A DNA stretch of 64,000 nt from Microlunatus sagamiharensis. GTDB lineage: Bacteria > Actinomycetota > Actinomycetes > Propionibacteriales > Propionibacteriaceae. The DNA lies in NCBI RefSeq assembly GCF_900105785.1, contig NZ_LT629799.1, positions 1,488,001-1,552,000 of the forward strand. Reading direction: 5' to 3'. The notes below the pieces were generated by a model that saw only the letters and a program-made list of their open reading frames with translations, had not been told where the DNA came from and searched no databases. A program made the translations under genes and the position numbers. Position 1 is the first letter of the stretch, and the number at the start of each line of letters is the position of its first letter. Positions 1 to 7,676 of this stretch are shown piece after piece.

Positions 1-35
1 GCCGAGCCTGACAGCCGCGGTGAACGGGAGCCAGG

Positions 36-584
36 TCAGGCCGGCTCACCGGACCGGTGAGGGGTCCCGTCGCGGAACGCTCCCGGCCGGGTCGCGAGGT
101 GCTGCTGCCCCAGCTGCCACGCGCGCGCCCACTCCGGCTCGGCGATGGCCGCCTTGCGACGCTCGACGCGGAGCCGGTCGGCCGCCACGAAGTCGGCGAT
201 CACCGGGTGGAAGTTCGCGTACGCGTGCGAGCTGTACGGGCCCTGCGCGATGTCACGGGCGACCGATGCGCCGCGCCGGTAGGTGTTGACCGTCAGCAGC
301 CGGTCACCCTGCTCGACGTGGGCGTCGACCAGCCGCTGGTCGAAACGCAGGACCACCACCGCGTCGAACTCGTCGCTGTAGGCGGCCACGAGCAGCGGCG
401 ACCGGCCGAGGACGACGTCGGCCCGGCTGTCGCCGTTCCACAGGTGCGCCTCGAGCACCTTCTTCGACAGCACCCGTCCCGGCAGCAGCCCGCCCAGACC
501 GAACAGGTCAGGGGCGATGCGGCGGAGCCGCACCGGGTCGAGCTGGATCCCGCCGGGGTCGCTCGCGAGCGCCTCGTTGCTCAT
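36..584 (-). CDS. hypothetical protein
   Basis: I do not recognise this 182-residue protein. It has no signal peptide, membrane segment or cysteine-rich motif and looks cytoplasmic. The central part (about residues 40-110) has alternating hydrophobic and acidic stretches such as FDAVVVLRFDQRLV, suggesting a small alpha/beta fold. Codon use matches its neighbours. I chose the ATG at 584; a GTG at 620 in the same frame would add 12 residues. Neither start has a clear Shine-Dalgarno, so the start is uncertain. It lies downstream of, and on the same strand as, the RND transporter, 98 bases away, and could be co-transcribed with it. Confidence 0.6.
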   Translation of the reverse strand: MSNEALASDPGGIQLDPVRLRRIAPDLFGLGGLLPGRVLSKKVLEAHLWNGDSRADVVLGRSPLLVAAYSDEFDAVVVLRFDQRLVDAHVEQGDRLLTVNTYRRGASVARDIAQGPYSSHAYANFHPVIADFVAADRLRVERRKAAIAEPEWARAWQLGQQHLATRPGAFRDGTPHRSGEPA

Positions 585-682
585 GTACGGCGTATCGCGC
601 GGCTGCACCGGCTCGTCCACGTGACCATGATCGCCCGGACGAGACCTCGCCGCGGCCGCTCGCGGCGATGCTCAGCGAACCA

Positions 683-3600
683 TCAGACGGCAGGTCCGTC
701 CGCCGCGCGGGCCGGTGCGCCTGCGAGCTCCTGCCGTGCCTTCTTGCCCGCGACCCGGGCGACGAGCCCGTACAGGACCGGTACCAGGAGCAGCGTGAGG
801 AGAGTCGAGGACACGAGGCCGCCGATCACGACGACCGCCAGCGGCTTGCCGATGAACCCGCCGCCCTGGCCCGTGATCCCGAGCCCCATCGGCAGCAGCG
901 CGAAGACGGTCGCGGCCGCGGTCATGATGATCGGGCGCAACCTCAGCCGCGCGCCGTCGATGATCGCCTGCAGCGGGGTGTCGCCTCGCTCGCGGTAGGT
1001 GTTGATCAGGTCGATCAGCACGATCGCGTTGGTGACCACGATGCCGATCAGCATCAGCAACCCGATCATGGCCGGCACGCCGAGCGGCGTCCCCGTGACG
1101 AGCAGGCCGGCGAGAGCGCCGGTCGCGGCGAACGGGATCGCGACCAGCAGGATCAGCGGCTGCACGAGGCTCCGGAACGTCGCCACCATGATGATGAAGA
1201 CCAGCACGATCGCCAGGCCCATCGCCAGCCCGAGCTGGGAGAAGGCCTTCGCCTGGTCCTCGGTCGCCCCGCCCTGGACTACCTCGACGCCGGGCGGCGG
1301 CGAGAACTCGGCGACCTTCGCCTGCAGCGCCGTGTTCACCGCGCCGAGGTCGGTGCCGCTGGGCGAACCGGTGATGGTCACCGCCTGCTTGCCGTCCTCG
1401 CGCCGGACGGTGGCCGGCGCGTCCTCGGTCCTGACCGTGGCGACGTCGCCGACGGTGATCGCCCGCGCCTTGAGGTCCTGGAGGTCCTTCTGGTCCTCGG
1501 CCAGGTCCTTCTGCTCGTCGGTGAGCTTCTTCTGCTCCTCCTGGAGAGCGTCGCCCTCGGTGCTCAGCTGGTCGCCCTCGTTGCTGAACTCGTCCGACTG
1601 CGCCTGCTGCTCGGCCGAGCTCTGGAGCTGCTCGTTCGTGCTCTTGACCTGCTCGTCGAGCTGGTCGACGCCGGACTCGGCCTGCTTGACACCGGCCGTC
1701 GCCTGCGCGATCGCGCTCTGCTTCGCCGCGACCTTGCCCTGGTAGGCCTGGAGAGCACCGAGGTACGCCGCGCTGACCGCCGGGTTGGTCGGGTCTGGCG
1801 GGACGTACGCCGGTGGCTGGCCCACGTCGATCTTCTTCGCGTCCGCCAGGGCCTTCTTCGCCTTGCTCACCGCCGAGCGCGCGTCGTCGCGGGAGTCGAG
1901 CAGGTCACGCTTGCCGTCCTGCGCCTTCTCGTTGGCCTCGGCCTGCTGCTCCTCCCCCGCCGCCTTCTGCCGGTCGGCGAGGTCCTTCTGCCGGTCCTGC
2001 AGCGCGTCGGAGCGGTCGGACAGCGCGTCGCCCTGCTCGGTGAGGTCGTCGGACCGGGCCTCGAGCGCGTCGCTCGCCTTGTCCACGGCCTTCTGCTGCT
2101 GCAGCTGGCTCACCGGCAGCTCGAGGGCCGCGATCTGCTTGGGCGTCGCATCCGGCGCGTGCGTGCGGACGTAGACGTCGGTCGTGTCGCTGTTGAGCGT
2201 GATGGTGCCGGCCTTGGCCCCCTGCAGCGCGGTCGAGACCGCCGAGCCGATCTCGGCCTGGGTGAAGCCGAGGTCCGCGGCCTTGCGCCGGTCGATGGCG
2301 ACGCGCAGGATCGGGCGCTCCTCGGCGAGGTTCGAGCTCACGTCGGTCAGCGACGGGACCTGCTTGACCAGCGTCAGCAGCTCGTCCGACGCGGTGCGCA
2401 GGGTCTCCTCGTCGTCGCCGCTGATGGTGACCGTCAGGTCGTTGTTGGAGTACGCCGCGCTGCCGGGCTGGACGACGATGTCGCCGCCGTCCGGGGTCTC
2501 GGTCAGCTGGCTGCGCAGGTTGTCGGTGGCGACGGCGGCGTCGACGGAGTCGTTCAGGGTGATGAAGTACTGCACGACGTTCGGCGAGCCCGGCTGGCCG
2601 ACGGTCGCCTGGTAGTTCTTCACGTCGGAGTTGGACGCCAGCGCCGTCTCGACCGCGGCGGCCCGCTCGGCGCTCGCGTCGAGCCGGAGGCCGGACGGCA
2701 GCGTCTGGGTGACGAGCAGCGCGCGGTCGTCACCGAACGAGCCGAGGAAGTCGGTCTTGAGGAAGGCGGTCGAGGCCACCGTGCCGAGCAGCACGACGAC
2801 GGCGATGCCGAGCACGACGACGGGGTGCTTCAGCGAGAAGAGCAGCGCGGGCAGGTAGCCGCGCTGCAGCCGGGTGACCTCCTCGGCCTCGTCCACGACC
2901 GGAGCGCCCTCCCCCGCCGCGGTCCTCCTGCCCCGCATGAACCAGTACGCGAGCAGCGGCACGATGGTCAGGGCGACGAACAGCGACGCGGCCAGCGCGA
3001 TGGCCACCGTGACCGCGAACGGGCGGAAGAGCTCGCCGGTGGCGCCCGAGACGGTGGCGACCGGGAGGAACACCGCGACCGTGGTCAGCGTCGAGGCGGT
3101 GACCGCGCCGGCGACCTCCTTGACCGCCGAGACGATGTCGTCCATCGTCGGTCGCCGCGTGTACGCGGTGCGGCGCTTGATGTTCTCGATCACCACGATC
3201 GAGTCGTCGACCACGCGCCCGACCGCCACGGTGAGGGCGGCGAGGGTGAAGAGGTTGAGGGAGTAGTCGCTCGCCCAGAGGCCGACCATCGCGATGAGCA
3301 GCGACAGCGGGATCGAGATCGCGGTGATGATCGTCGAGCGCACCGACAGCAGGAAGACGAGGATCACGACGACGGCGAACGCGAGGCCCAGCCCGCCCTC
3401 CACCGCCAGGTCGTGCAGCGACTCCTCGATCAGCGGGGACTGGTCGAAGACGGTGGTGAAGCTGGCGTTGCTGCCGAGGTCGCGGGCCAGGTCGGGGGTG
3501 AGGTCGTTGACCGCGTGCGAGACGGCGACGGAGTCCGCGTCGGCGCTCTTGAGCACCACGAGCCCGAGCGCCGGCCGGCCGTCGGCCCGCGAGATCGAGG

Positions 3601-4402
3601 TCCGCTCGATCGCGGAGACCTTGACCGTCGCGATCTGGTCGAGCCGCTTGGTCCCGTCGTCGGCGGTCGCGACCGGTAGCGCGGCGACGCTGTCCACCGA
3701 GCCGGGCGCGGACCCGACCTCGACCGACAGCGCGGAGTCCCCGTCGTAGCTGGTGCCGGCGGGGATCGCGGTCAGCTGGCCCTGGATCGTCTGGGTGACC
3801 CCGGCGGCGGTGAGGTCGTAGCGCTCCAGCTGTGACGCCTTGAGCGTGACCTCGATGCGGGTGGTGTCCTCCCCCGTCACCTGCACGGTCCGCACGCCGT
3901 CGACGGCCTCGAGCTTGTTGACGACGCGGTCCTCGACCAGCGGCCCGAGCTTGGTGAGCGGCAGGTCGGAGGCGACGGCGAGCTGGAGGACGGGGATGTC
4001 GTCGCTGCTGCCGGTCTGGACGTTGGTCGTGACGTCGTCGGGCAGCGTCGACTTCACCGCGTTGATGGCGTTGTTGATGTCGGCGACGACCTTGTTGTCG
4101 TCCTGCCCGTAGTCCCACTGGACGGAGATGTTCGACGAGCCGGTCGTCGAGGTCGAGCTGACCTTCGTGACGCCGGAGACGCTGCGGACGGCCTGCTCGA
4201 TCGGGTCGGCGACCTCGTCGGCCACGATCTGCGGCGACGAGCCCGGGTAGGTCGCGGTCACGAACGCCTGCGGCGCCTGGGTGGAGGGGATCAGCTCCTG
4301 CTTGAGCGTGGTGATGACGACCACGCCGAAGATCACGACGGCGATCGAGAGCAGGGCCACGACGAGCCGGTTGACGAGGCTCAGTCGGGTCAGGCGTGAC
4401 AC
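683..4402 (-). CDS. RND-family efflux permease with coiled-coil insert
   Basis: A 1239-residue proton-driven inner-membrane permease of the HAE1/AcrB type. An N-terminal TM segment (residues 9-31) precedes the first porter domain. TM segments around residues 330-480 carry the paired acidic residues of the proton relay (VGRVVDDSIVVIENIKRR). A second porter domain and a second TM bundle (about 1040-1215) follow. Between about residues 764 and 979 sits a roughly 215-residue insert rich in Gln, Asp, Lys and Ala heptads (for example DRQKDLADRQ, LTDEQKDLAEDQ) with a Pro-rich break in the middle, predicted as an antiparallel coiled coil. AcrB is about 1050 residues, so the insert explains the extra length. 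The start is GTG with GAAGGAG upstream. No periplasmic adaptor or outer-membrane channel gene lies nearby, as expected in a monoderm. The substrate is unknown. Confidence 0.88.
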   Translation of the reverse strand: MSRLTRLSLVNRLVVALLSIAVVIFGVVVITTLKQELIPSTQAPQAFVTATYPGSSPQIVADEVADPIEQAVRSVSGVTKVSSTSTTGSSNISVQWDYGQDDNKVVADINNAINAVKSTLPDDVTTNVQTGSSDDIPVLQLAVASDLPLTKLGPLVEDRVVNKLEAVDGVRTVQVTGEDTTRIEVTLKASQLERYDLTAAGVTQTIQGQLTAIPAGTSYDGDSALSVEVGSAPGSVDSVAALPVATADDGTKRLDQIATVKVSAIERTSISRADGRPALGLVVLKSADADSVAVSHAVNDLTPDLARDLGSNASFTTVFDQSPLIEESLHDLAVEGGLGLAFAVVVILVFLLSVRSTIITAISIPLSLLIAMVGLWASDYSLNLFTLAALTVAVGRVVDDSIVVIENIKRRTAYTRRPTMDDIVSAVKEVAGAVTASTLTTVAVFLPVATVSGATGELFRPFAVTVAIALAASLFVALTIVPLLAYWFMRGRRTAAGEGAPVVDEAEEVTRLQRGYLPALLFSLKHPVVVLGIAVVVLLGTVASTAFLKTDFLGSFGDDRALLVTQTLPSGLRLDASAERAAAVETALASNSDVKNYQATVGQPGSPNVVQYFITLNDSVDAAVATDNLRSQLTETPDGGDIVVQPGSAAYSNNDLTVTISGDDEETLRTASDELLTLVKQVPSLTDVSSNLAEERPILRVAIDRRKAADLGFTQAEIGSAVSTALQGAKAGTITLNSDTTDVYVRTHAPDATPKQIAALELPVSQLQQQKAVDKASDALEARSDDLTEQGDALSDRSDALQDRQKDLADRQKAAGEEQQAEANEKAQDGKRDLLDSRDDARSAVSKAKKALADAKKIDVGQPPAYVPPDPTNPAVSAAYLGALQAYQGKVAAKQSAIAQATAGVKQAESGVDQLDEQVKSTNEQLQSSAEQQAQSDEFSNEGDQLSTEGDALQEEQKKLTDEQKDLAEDQKDLQDLKARAITVGDVATVRTEDAPATVRREDGKQAVTITGSPSGTDLGAVNTALQAKVAEFSPPPGVEVVQGGATEDQAKAFSQLGLAMGLAIVLVFIIMVATFRSLVQPLILLVAIPFAATGALAGLLVTGTPLGVPAMIGLLMLIGIVVTNAIVLIDLINTYRERGDTPLQAIIDGARLRLRPIIMTAAATVFALLPMGLGITGQGGGFIGKPLAVVVIGGLVSSTLLTLLLVPVLYGLVARVAGKKARQELAGAPARAADGPAV

Positions 4403-4584
4403 GGGGTGGTGCTCCTTCGAGGAAGGTCAGGTGCGGCAGCAGGCGGGCGTTGACAGCCCTCGGCCGTCAGTCATCGTAGATAGAGTTCGCGGCCCTGCCC
4501 TCCGGCACAACCCGGTCTCAGGCCCCTGACAGGACCCCGACGTACCGGGGCCCGGGGCGACCCGGCGACCCCTAGAGTGACCGG

Positions 4585-5343
4585 ATGCACCAGGCGGTCG
4601 GCGGTTCCGCGCTCGGGCTCGGCGCCGCCGTGGCCCTGGCCTGGTGGGCGGGCTTCGGGTCCCGCACGCAGCTGTGGGGACCGTTCCCGTACGAGGCGCC
4701 ACACCGACGCGGTCCCGGCCCCGGTGCGGACGCCGACCGGGAGAAGGTCGTCGCCCTCACCTTCGACGACGGGCCCAACGAGCCCCACACCGGCCGGCTG
4801 CTCGACGTCCTCGCGGCGAAGGACGTCCGCGCCACCTTCTTCCAGGTGGGCCGCTGCGCCGAGCGCTTCCCCTCGACGACGCGGCGCGTGGTGGACGAGG
4901 GCCACGTGCTGGGCAACCACAGCCTCAACCACGCCTTCTCCCGCTACCTCCACGAGCCCGACCAGCGCGAGGAGGTCGAGCGGGCGCAGGAGGTGCTGCA
5001 CCGCGTCTCGGGCGTGCTCCCCTCGCTCTACCGGCCGCCGTGGCTGTGCCACTGGCCGTGGGTGCTGCGGACCGTCGAGAGCGCGGGTCTGCAGGTCGTC
5101 TCCGGGACCTTCTGCCACCAGCTCGAGGTCTTCCAGCCGCCCGCCGCCTCCATCGCCGCGGGAGCCGCTCGACGGGTCCGGCCCGGCACGATCCTGATCA
5201 TGCACGACGGGCAGGACGCGAAGGGCGGCGACCGCAGCCAGACCGTCGGGGCGGTCGGCCCGCTGATCGACCGCCTCCGCGACGAGGGCTACACCTTCAC
5301 CACCGCCGACCGGATGCTCGGCGTCCCGGACCGGCTGGCCTGA
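4585..5343 (+). CDS. polysaccharide deacetylase (NodB domain), membrane-anchored
   Basis: A 252-residue carbohydrate esterase family 4 protein. A hydrophobic N-terminal stretch (residues about 5-24) probably anchors or exports it. The NodB domain starts with the TFDDGP motif (metal-binding Asp and catalytic-base Asp), followed by the HSLNH metal-binding His pair near residue 113 and RPPW (motif 3). A late IMHDG segment resembles motif 5. Such enzymes remove N-acetyl groups from peptidoglycan or related glycans at the cell surface; the exact substrate cannot be read from sequence. It is transcribed divergently from the RND permease, and a TTGACA hexamer at 4450 lies in the shared 182-base gap. 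Confidence 0.88.
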   Translation: MHQAVGGSALGLGAAVALAWWAGFGSRTQLWGPFPYEAPHRRGPGPGADADREKVVALTFDDGPNEPHTGRLLDVLAAKDVRATFFQVGRCAERFPSTTRRVVDEGHVLGNHSLNHAFSRYLHEPDQREEVERAQEVLHRVSGVLPSLYRPPWLCHWPWVLRTVESAGLQVVSGTFCHQLEVFQPPAASIAAGAARRVRPGTILIMHDGQDAKGGDRSQTVGAVGPLIDRLRDEGYTFTTADRMLGVPDRLA

Positions 5344-5427
5344 GCCCGGACGCCCTGCAGGACCCCTGATCGCCCACGGCGGAACAGGCCGGTGCGCCGT
5401 GGGGCGCACGTCCCTACGATGACCCCC

Positions 5428-5823
5428 ATGAACATCCTCGTGGGCTACATCCCGACGCCGGAGGGCCTCGCCGCGATCGACTGGGCCATCGCCGAGGCGC
5501 AGCAGCACCAGGCCTCGCTCCTCGTGCTGAACACGGGCAAGGACGGCAACTACGCCGACGCCCAGTTCGCCAGCGCCGCGGACATCGACGCCCTGGACGC
5601 CCAGCTCGCGGGCGCCGGCCTGGAGCACACGATGCTGCGCCCGACCGACGGCGTGAACGCCGCCGACAGCCTGCTGACCGCGGCGCAGCAGCACGATGTC
5701 GACCTCATCGTCATCGGGGTGCGCCGCCGCAGCCCGGTCGGCAAGCTGATCACCGGCAGCACGGCCCAGGCCGTCCTGCTCGGCGCCGAGTGCCCGGTGG
5801 TCGGGGTCAAGCCGGCCCGCTGA
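5428..5823 (+). CDS. universal stress protein (UspA family)
   Basis: A single-domain Usp protein of 131 residues. The C-terminus carries the ATP-binding signature [18 protein letters not shown] (G-x2-G-x9-G-S/T type) followed by ECPVVGVK, the usual last beta strand. The N-terminus MNILVGYIP is the typical first strand, so I prefer the ATG at 5428 over in-frame starts at 5419 and 5392. Family members bind ATP or AMP and are induced under stress or growth arrest. It stands alone, 85 bases after the deacetylase and convergent with the MFS gene that follows. Confidence 0.88.
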   Translation: MNILVGYIPTPEGLAAIDWAIAEAQQHQASLLVLNTGKDGNYADAQFASAADIDALDAQLAGAGLEHTMLRPTDGVNAADSLLTAAQQHDVDLIVIGVRRRSPVGKLITGSTAQAVLLGAECPVVGVKPAR

Positions 5824-7066
5824 GCCGCGCGGGCGCCCCCACCTGCTGGTCAGGTCCAGGCGCTCCGGACAGCCGCCGGTCCACGACCGTCGCCACGGCC
5901 GCGGCGAGCACCGCCGAGCCGCCGAGGAGCAGCAGGGCGTGCGGTCCGAGGCCGACCAGCAGGCCGGCCAGCGCCGTCCCGCCGGACGCGGTGCTGATCT
6001 TGAGCGCCGCGAGGGTGACGAAGACCTGCCCGCGGGCGCCCTCGGGCGCGTACGCGGTACGGGCGGCGAACGTGGCGGTGACGAAGGGGGCGGTCGTCAC
6101 GCCCATCAGGGCGAAGGCCGCGATCGCCCACCCGAACGAGGGGGCGAGGGCGCAGAGGCCGAAGCAGCCGGCGAGCACGGCCACGTGCCGCGTGGTCAGC
6201 CGGTCGGGCTCTCCGGTCAGCGGGACGACGCTGAGGACGAGCGAGGAGACGAGGTTGCCGGCGCCGGAGGCGGCGAGCAGCACGGCTGCCGTGGCGGGCC
6301 GTACGTCGTAGGGCCCGGCCAGCTGCACGACCACGACGGCGAGCCCCGCCTGCGCCCCGGCCGTGACCATCGTCGCGTAGTTGACCCGCCGCAGCGGCGG
6401 CGAGCGGATCACGAGCGCCAGCACCTCGCGCACCCGCGGCACCGCAGCGACCGGCCGTGCGGGCACCGGGGGCAGCGTCTGGGCCAGCGCGGCCGACACC
6501 AGGCCGAGCCCGGCGAGGCAGGCCAGCGCGCTCGCTGGCGAGAGCCACCCGGCCAGGGCGGCGACGAGCGTCGGGCCCGCGGTGGCCGCCACGCCGTACG
6601 AGGTCGCGTCGAGGCCCTGCGCCCGGCGTTGCGCCCGCTCCCCCGCCCCGGCCAGGTCCGCCAGCCGGCTGCTCAGGCCGCCGGTCAGCATCGGGCCGCC
6701 GAACCCCGCGAGCACGACCAGCGCGGCGACCAGCGGCGTCGGCGCCCGGCCCAGGGTCCACGCGGCGGCGGCGAGCAGGACGGCGACCACTGCGTACGCG
6801 GCCCCGAGCAGCCGGCGCGGGTCGCGCGCGAGATCCAGCCGGCGGGCCAGCAGCGGACCGGCCAGGTGCGGCAGCGTGAAGAGCGCGACCAGCAGCCCAC
6901 CCGTCCGGGCTGCGGTGACGGGGTCGTCCAGGCGCTGGGCCGCCACGAGGAGGAGACCGACGCCGGCTCCCGCGTCGACCATGCGCACGCCGACCGCGGT
7001 CGCGCAGTAGCGCCCCAGCGCGCCGCCGCGGCCCCGAGCCGTCACCACTTCAGCCGGTGATGCCAT
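5807..7066 (-). CDS. MFS transporter
   Basis: A 419-residue major facilitator superfamily protein with about 12 hydrophobic segments and an Arg/Ala/Gly-rich composition. A signature-like loop is seen around the second and third helices ([16 protein letters not shown]). Its 3' end overlaps the end of the convergent usp gene by 17 bases. The ATG at 7066 is preferred; a GTG at 7096 would run further into the divergent promoter. The divergent CGNR regulator next door suggests it is a regulated exporter of a drug or metabolite. The substrate is unknown. Confidence 0.85.
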   Translation of the reverse strand: MASPAEVVTARGRGGALGRYCATAVGVRMVDAGAGVGLLLVAAQRLDDPVTAARTGGLLVALFTLPHLAGPLLARRLDLARDPRRLLGAAYAVVAVLLAAAAWTLGRAPTPLVAALVVLAGFGGPMLTGGLSSRLADLAGAGERAQRRAQGLDATSYGVAATAGPTLVAALAGWLSPASALACLAGLGLVSAALAQTLPPVPARPVAAVPRVREVLALVIRSPPLRRVNYATMVTAGAQAGLAVVVVQLAGPYDVRPATAAVLLAASGAGNLVSSLVLSVVPLTGEPDRLTTRHVAVLAGCFGLCALAPSFGWAIAAFALMGVTTAPFVTATFAARTAYAPEGARGQVFVTLAALKISTASGGTALAGLLVGLGPHALLLLGGSAVLAAAVATVVDRRLSGAPGPDQQVGAPARLSGPA

Positions 7067-7112
7067 GCCGCTCACCCTTGCACCGCTCACGGTCACCGGT
7101 CAAGATGGTGAC

Positions 7113-7676
7113 GTGGCCTTCTCCTTCGCGGGCTCGAACCTCGCCCTCGACTTCGTCGGCACGCTCAACGAGCGCCGTACGGACCGGGTCGAGAACCTGC
7201 TCGTCCCCGCCGACGTCGGCCGCTGGCTCCACGAGGCCGGCGTGCTCGACGCCGAGCCCGGCGTCGACGACGAGACCTTGGCCTCGGCGGTCGCGCTGCG
7301 CGAGGCGCTGTTCGCGCTGGTGGAGCGCCTGCTCGACGCGCCCGAGGAGGCGCTGCCCGCCGACGCGCTCGCCGTCGTCAACGAGGCCGCGGCCCGGCCC
7401 GGACCGACCCTCACCCTGCGGCCCGACCGCAGCGTCGCGCGCAGCGGCTCCTGGCGGGCGGGCCTGACGGCCGTGGCCCGCGACGGGCTGGCGCTGGCCG
7501 AGCCGGGCGAGGGCGTCCTGAAGTGGTGCGCGGAGCCGACCTGCACCCACCCCTTCCTCGACCGCTCCCGGGGCCACCGGCGCCGCTGGTGCGAGATGGC
7601 GGGCTGCGGCGACCGGGCCAAGGCCGCCGCCTACCGCGCCCGTCGTCGGGCGTCGGGCGCGAGCACCGGGGGTTAG
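7113..7676 (+). CDS. CGNR zinc-finger regulator with ABATE domain
   Basis: A 187-residue protein. The N-terminal ABATE-type domain begins FSFAGSNLALDFVGTL, and the C-terminus holds a CGNR-type zinc finger. Zinc ligands are visible in KWCAEPTCTHPFLD and RRWCEMAGCGDRAKAAAYR; here the family CGNR motif reads CGDR. These proteins are stress-linked DNA-binding regulators. I use the GTG at 7113, because the ATG at 7065 overlaps the start codon of the divergent MFS gene base for base. This leaves a 46-base intergenic region, which must hold both promoters. The stop overlaps the stop of the convergent LuxR gene by 4 bases. Confidence 0.82.
   Translation: MAFSFAGSNLALDFVGTLNERRTDRVENLLVPADVGRWLHEAGVLDAEPGVDDETLASAVALREALFALVERLLDAPEEALPADALAVVNEAAARPGPTLTLRPDRSVARSGSWRAGLTAVARDGLALAEPGEGVLKWCAEPTCTHPFLDRSRGHRRRWCEMAGCGDRAKAAAYRARRRASGASTGG

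Noticed and set aside
668-3679. A 1003-codon reading frame opposite the RND permease
   Set aside because: Arg/Asp/Gly-rich with no domain; it is the mirror of a high-GC gene with clear RND motifs on the other strand.
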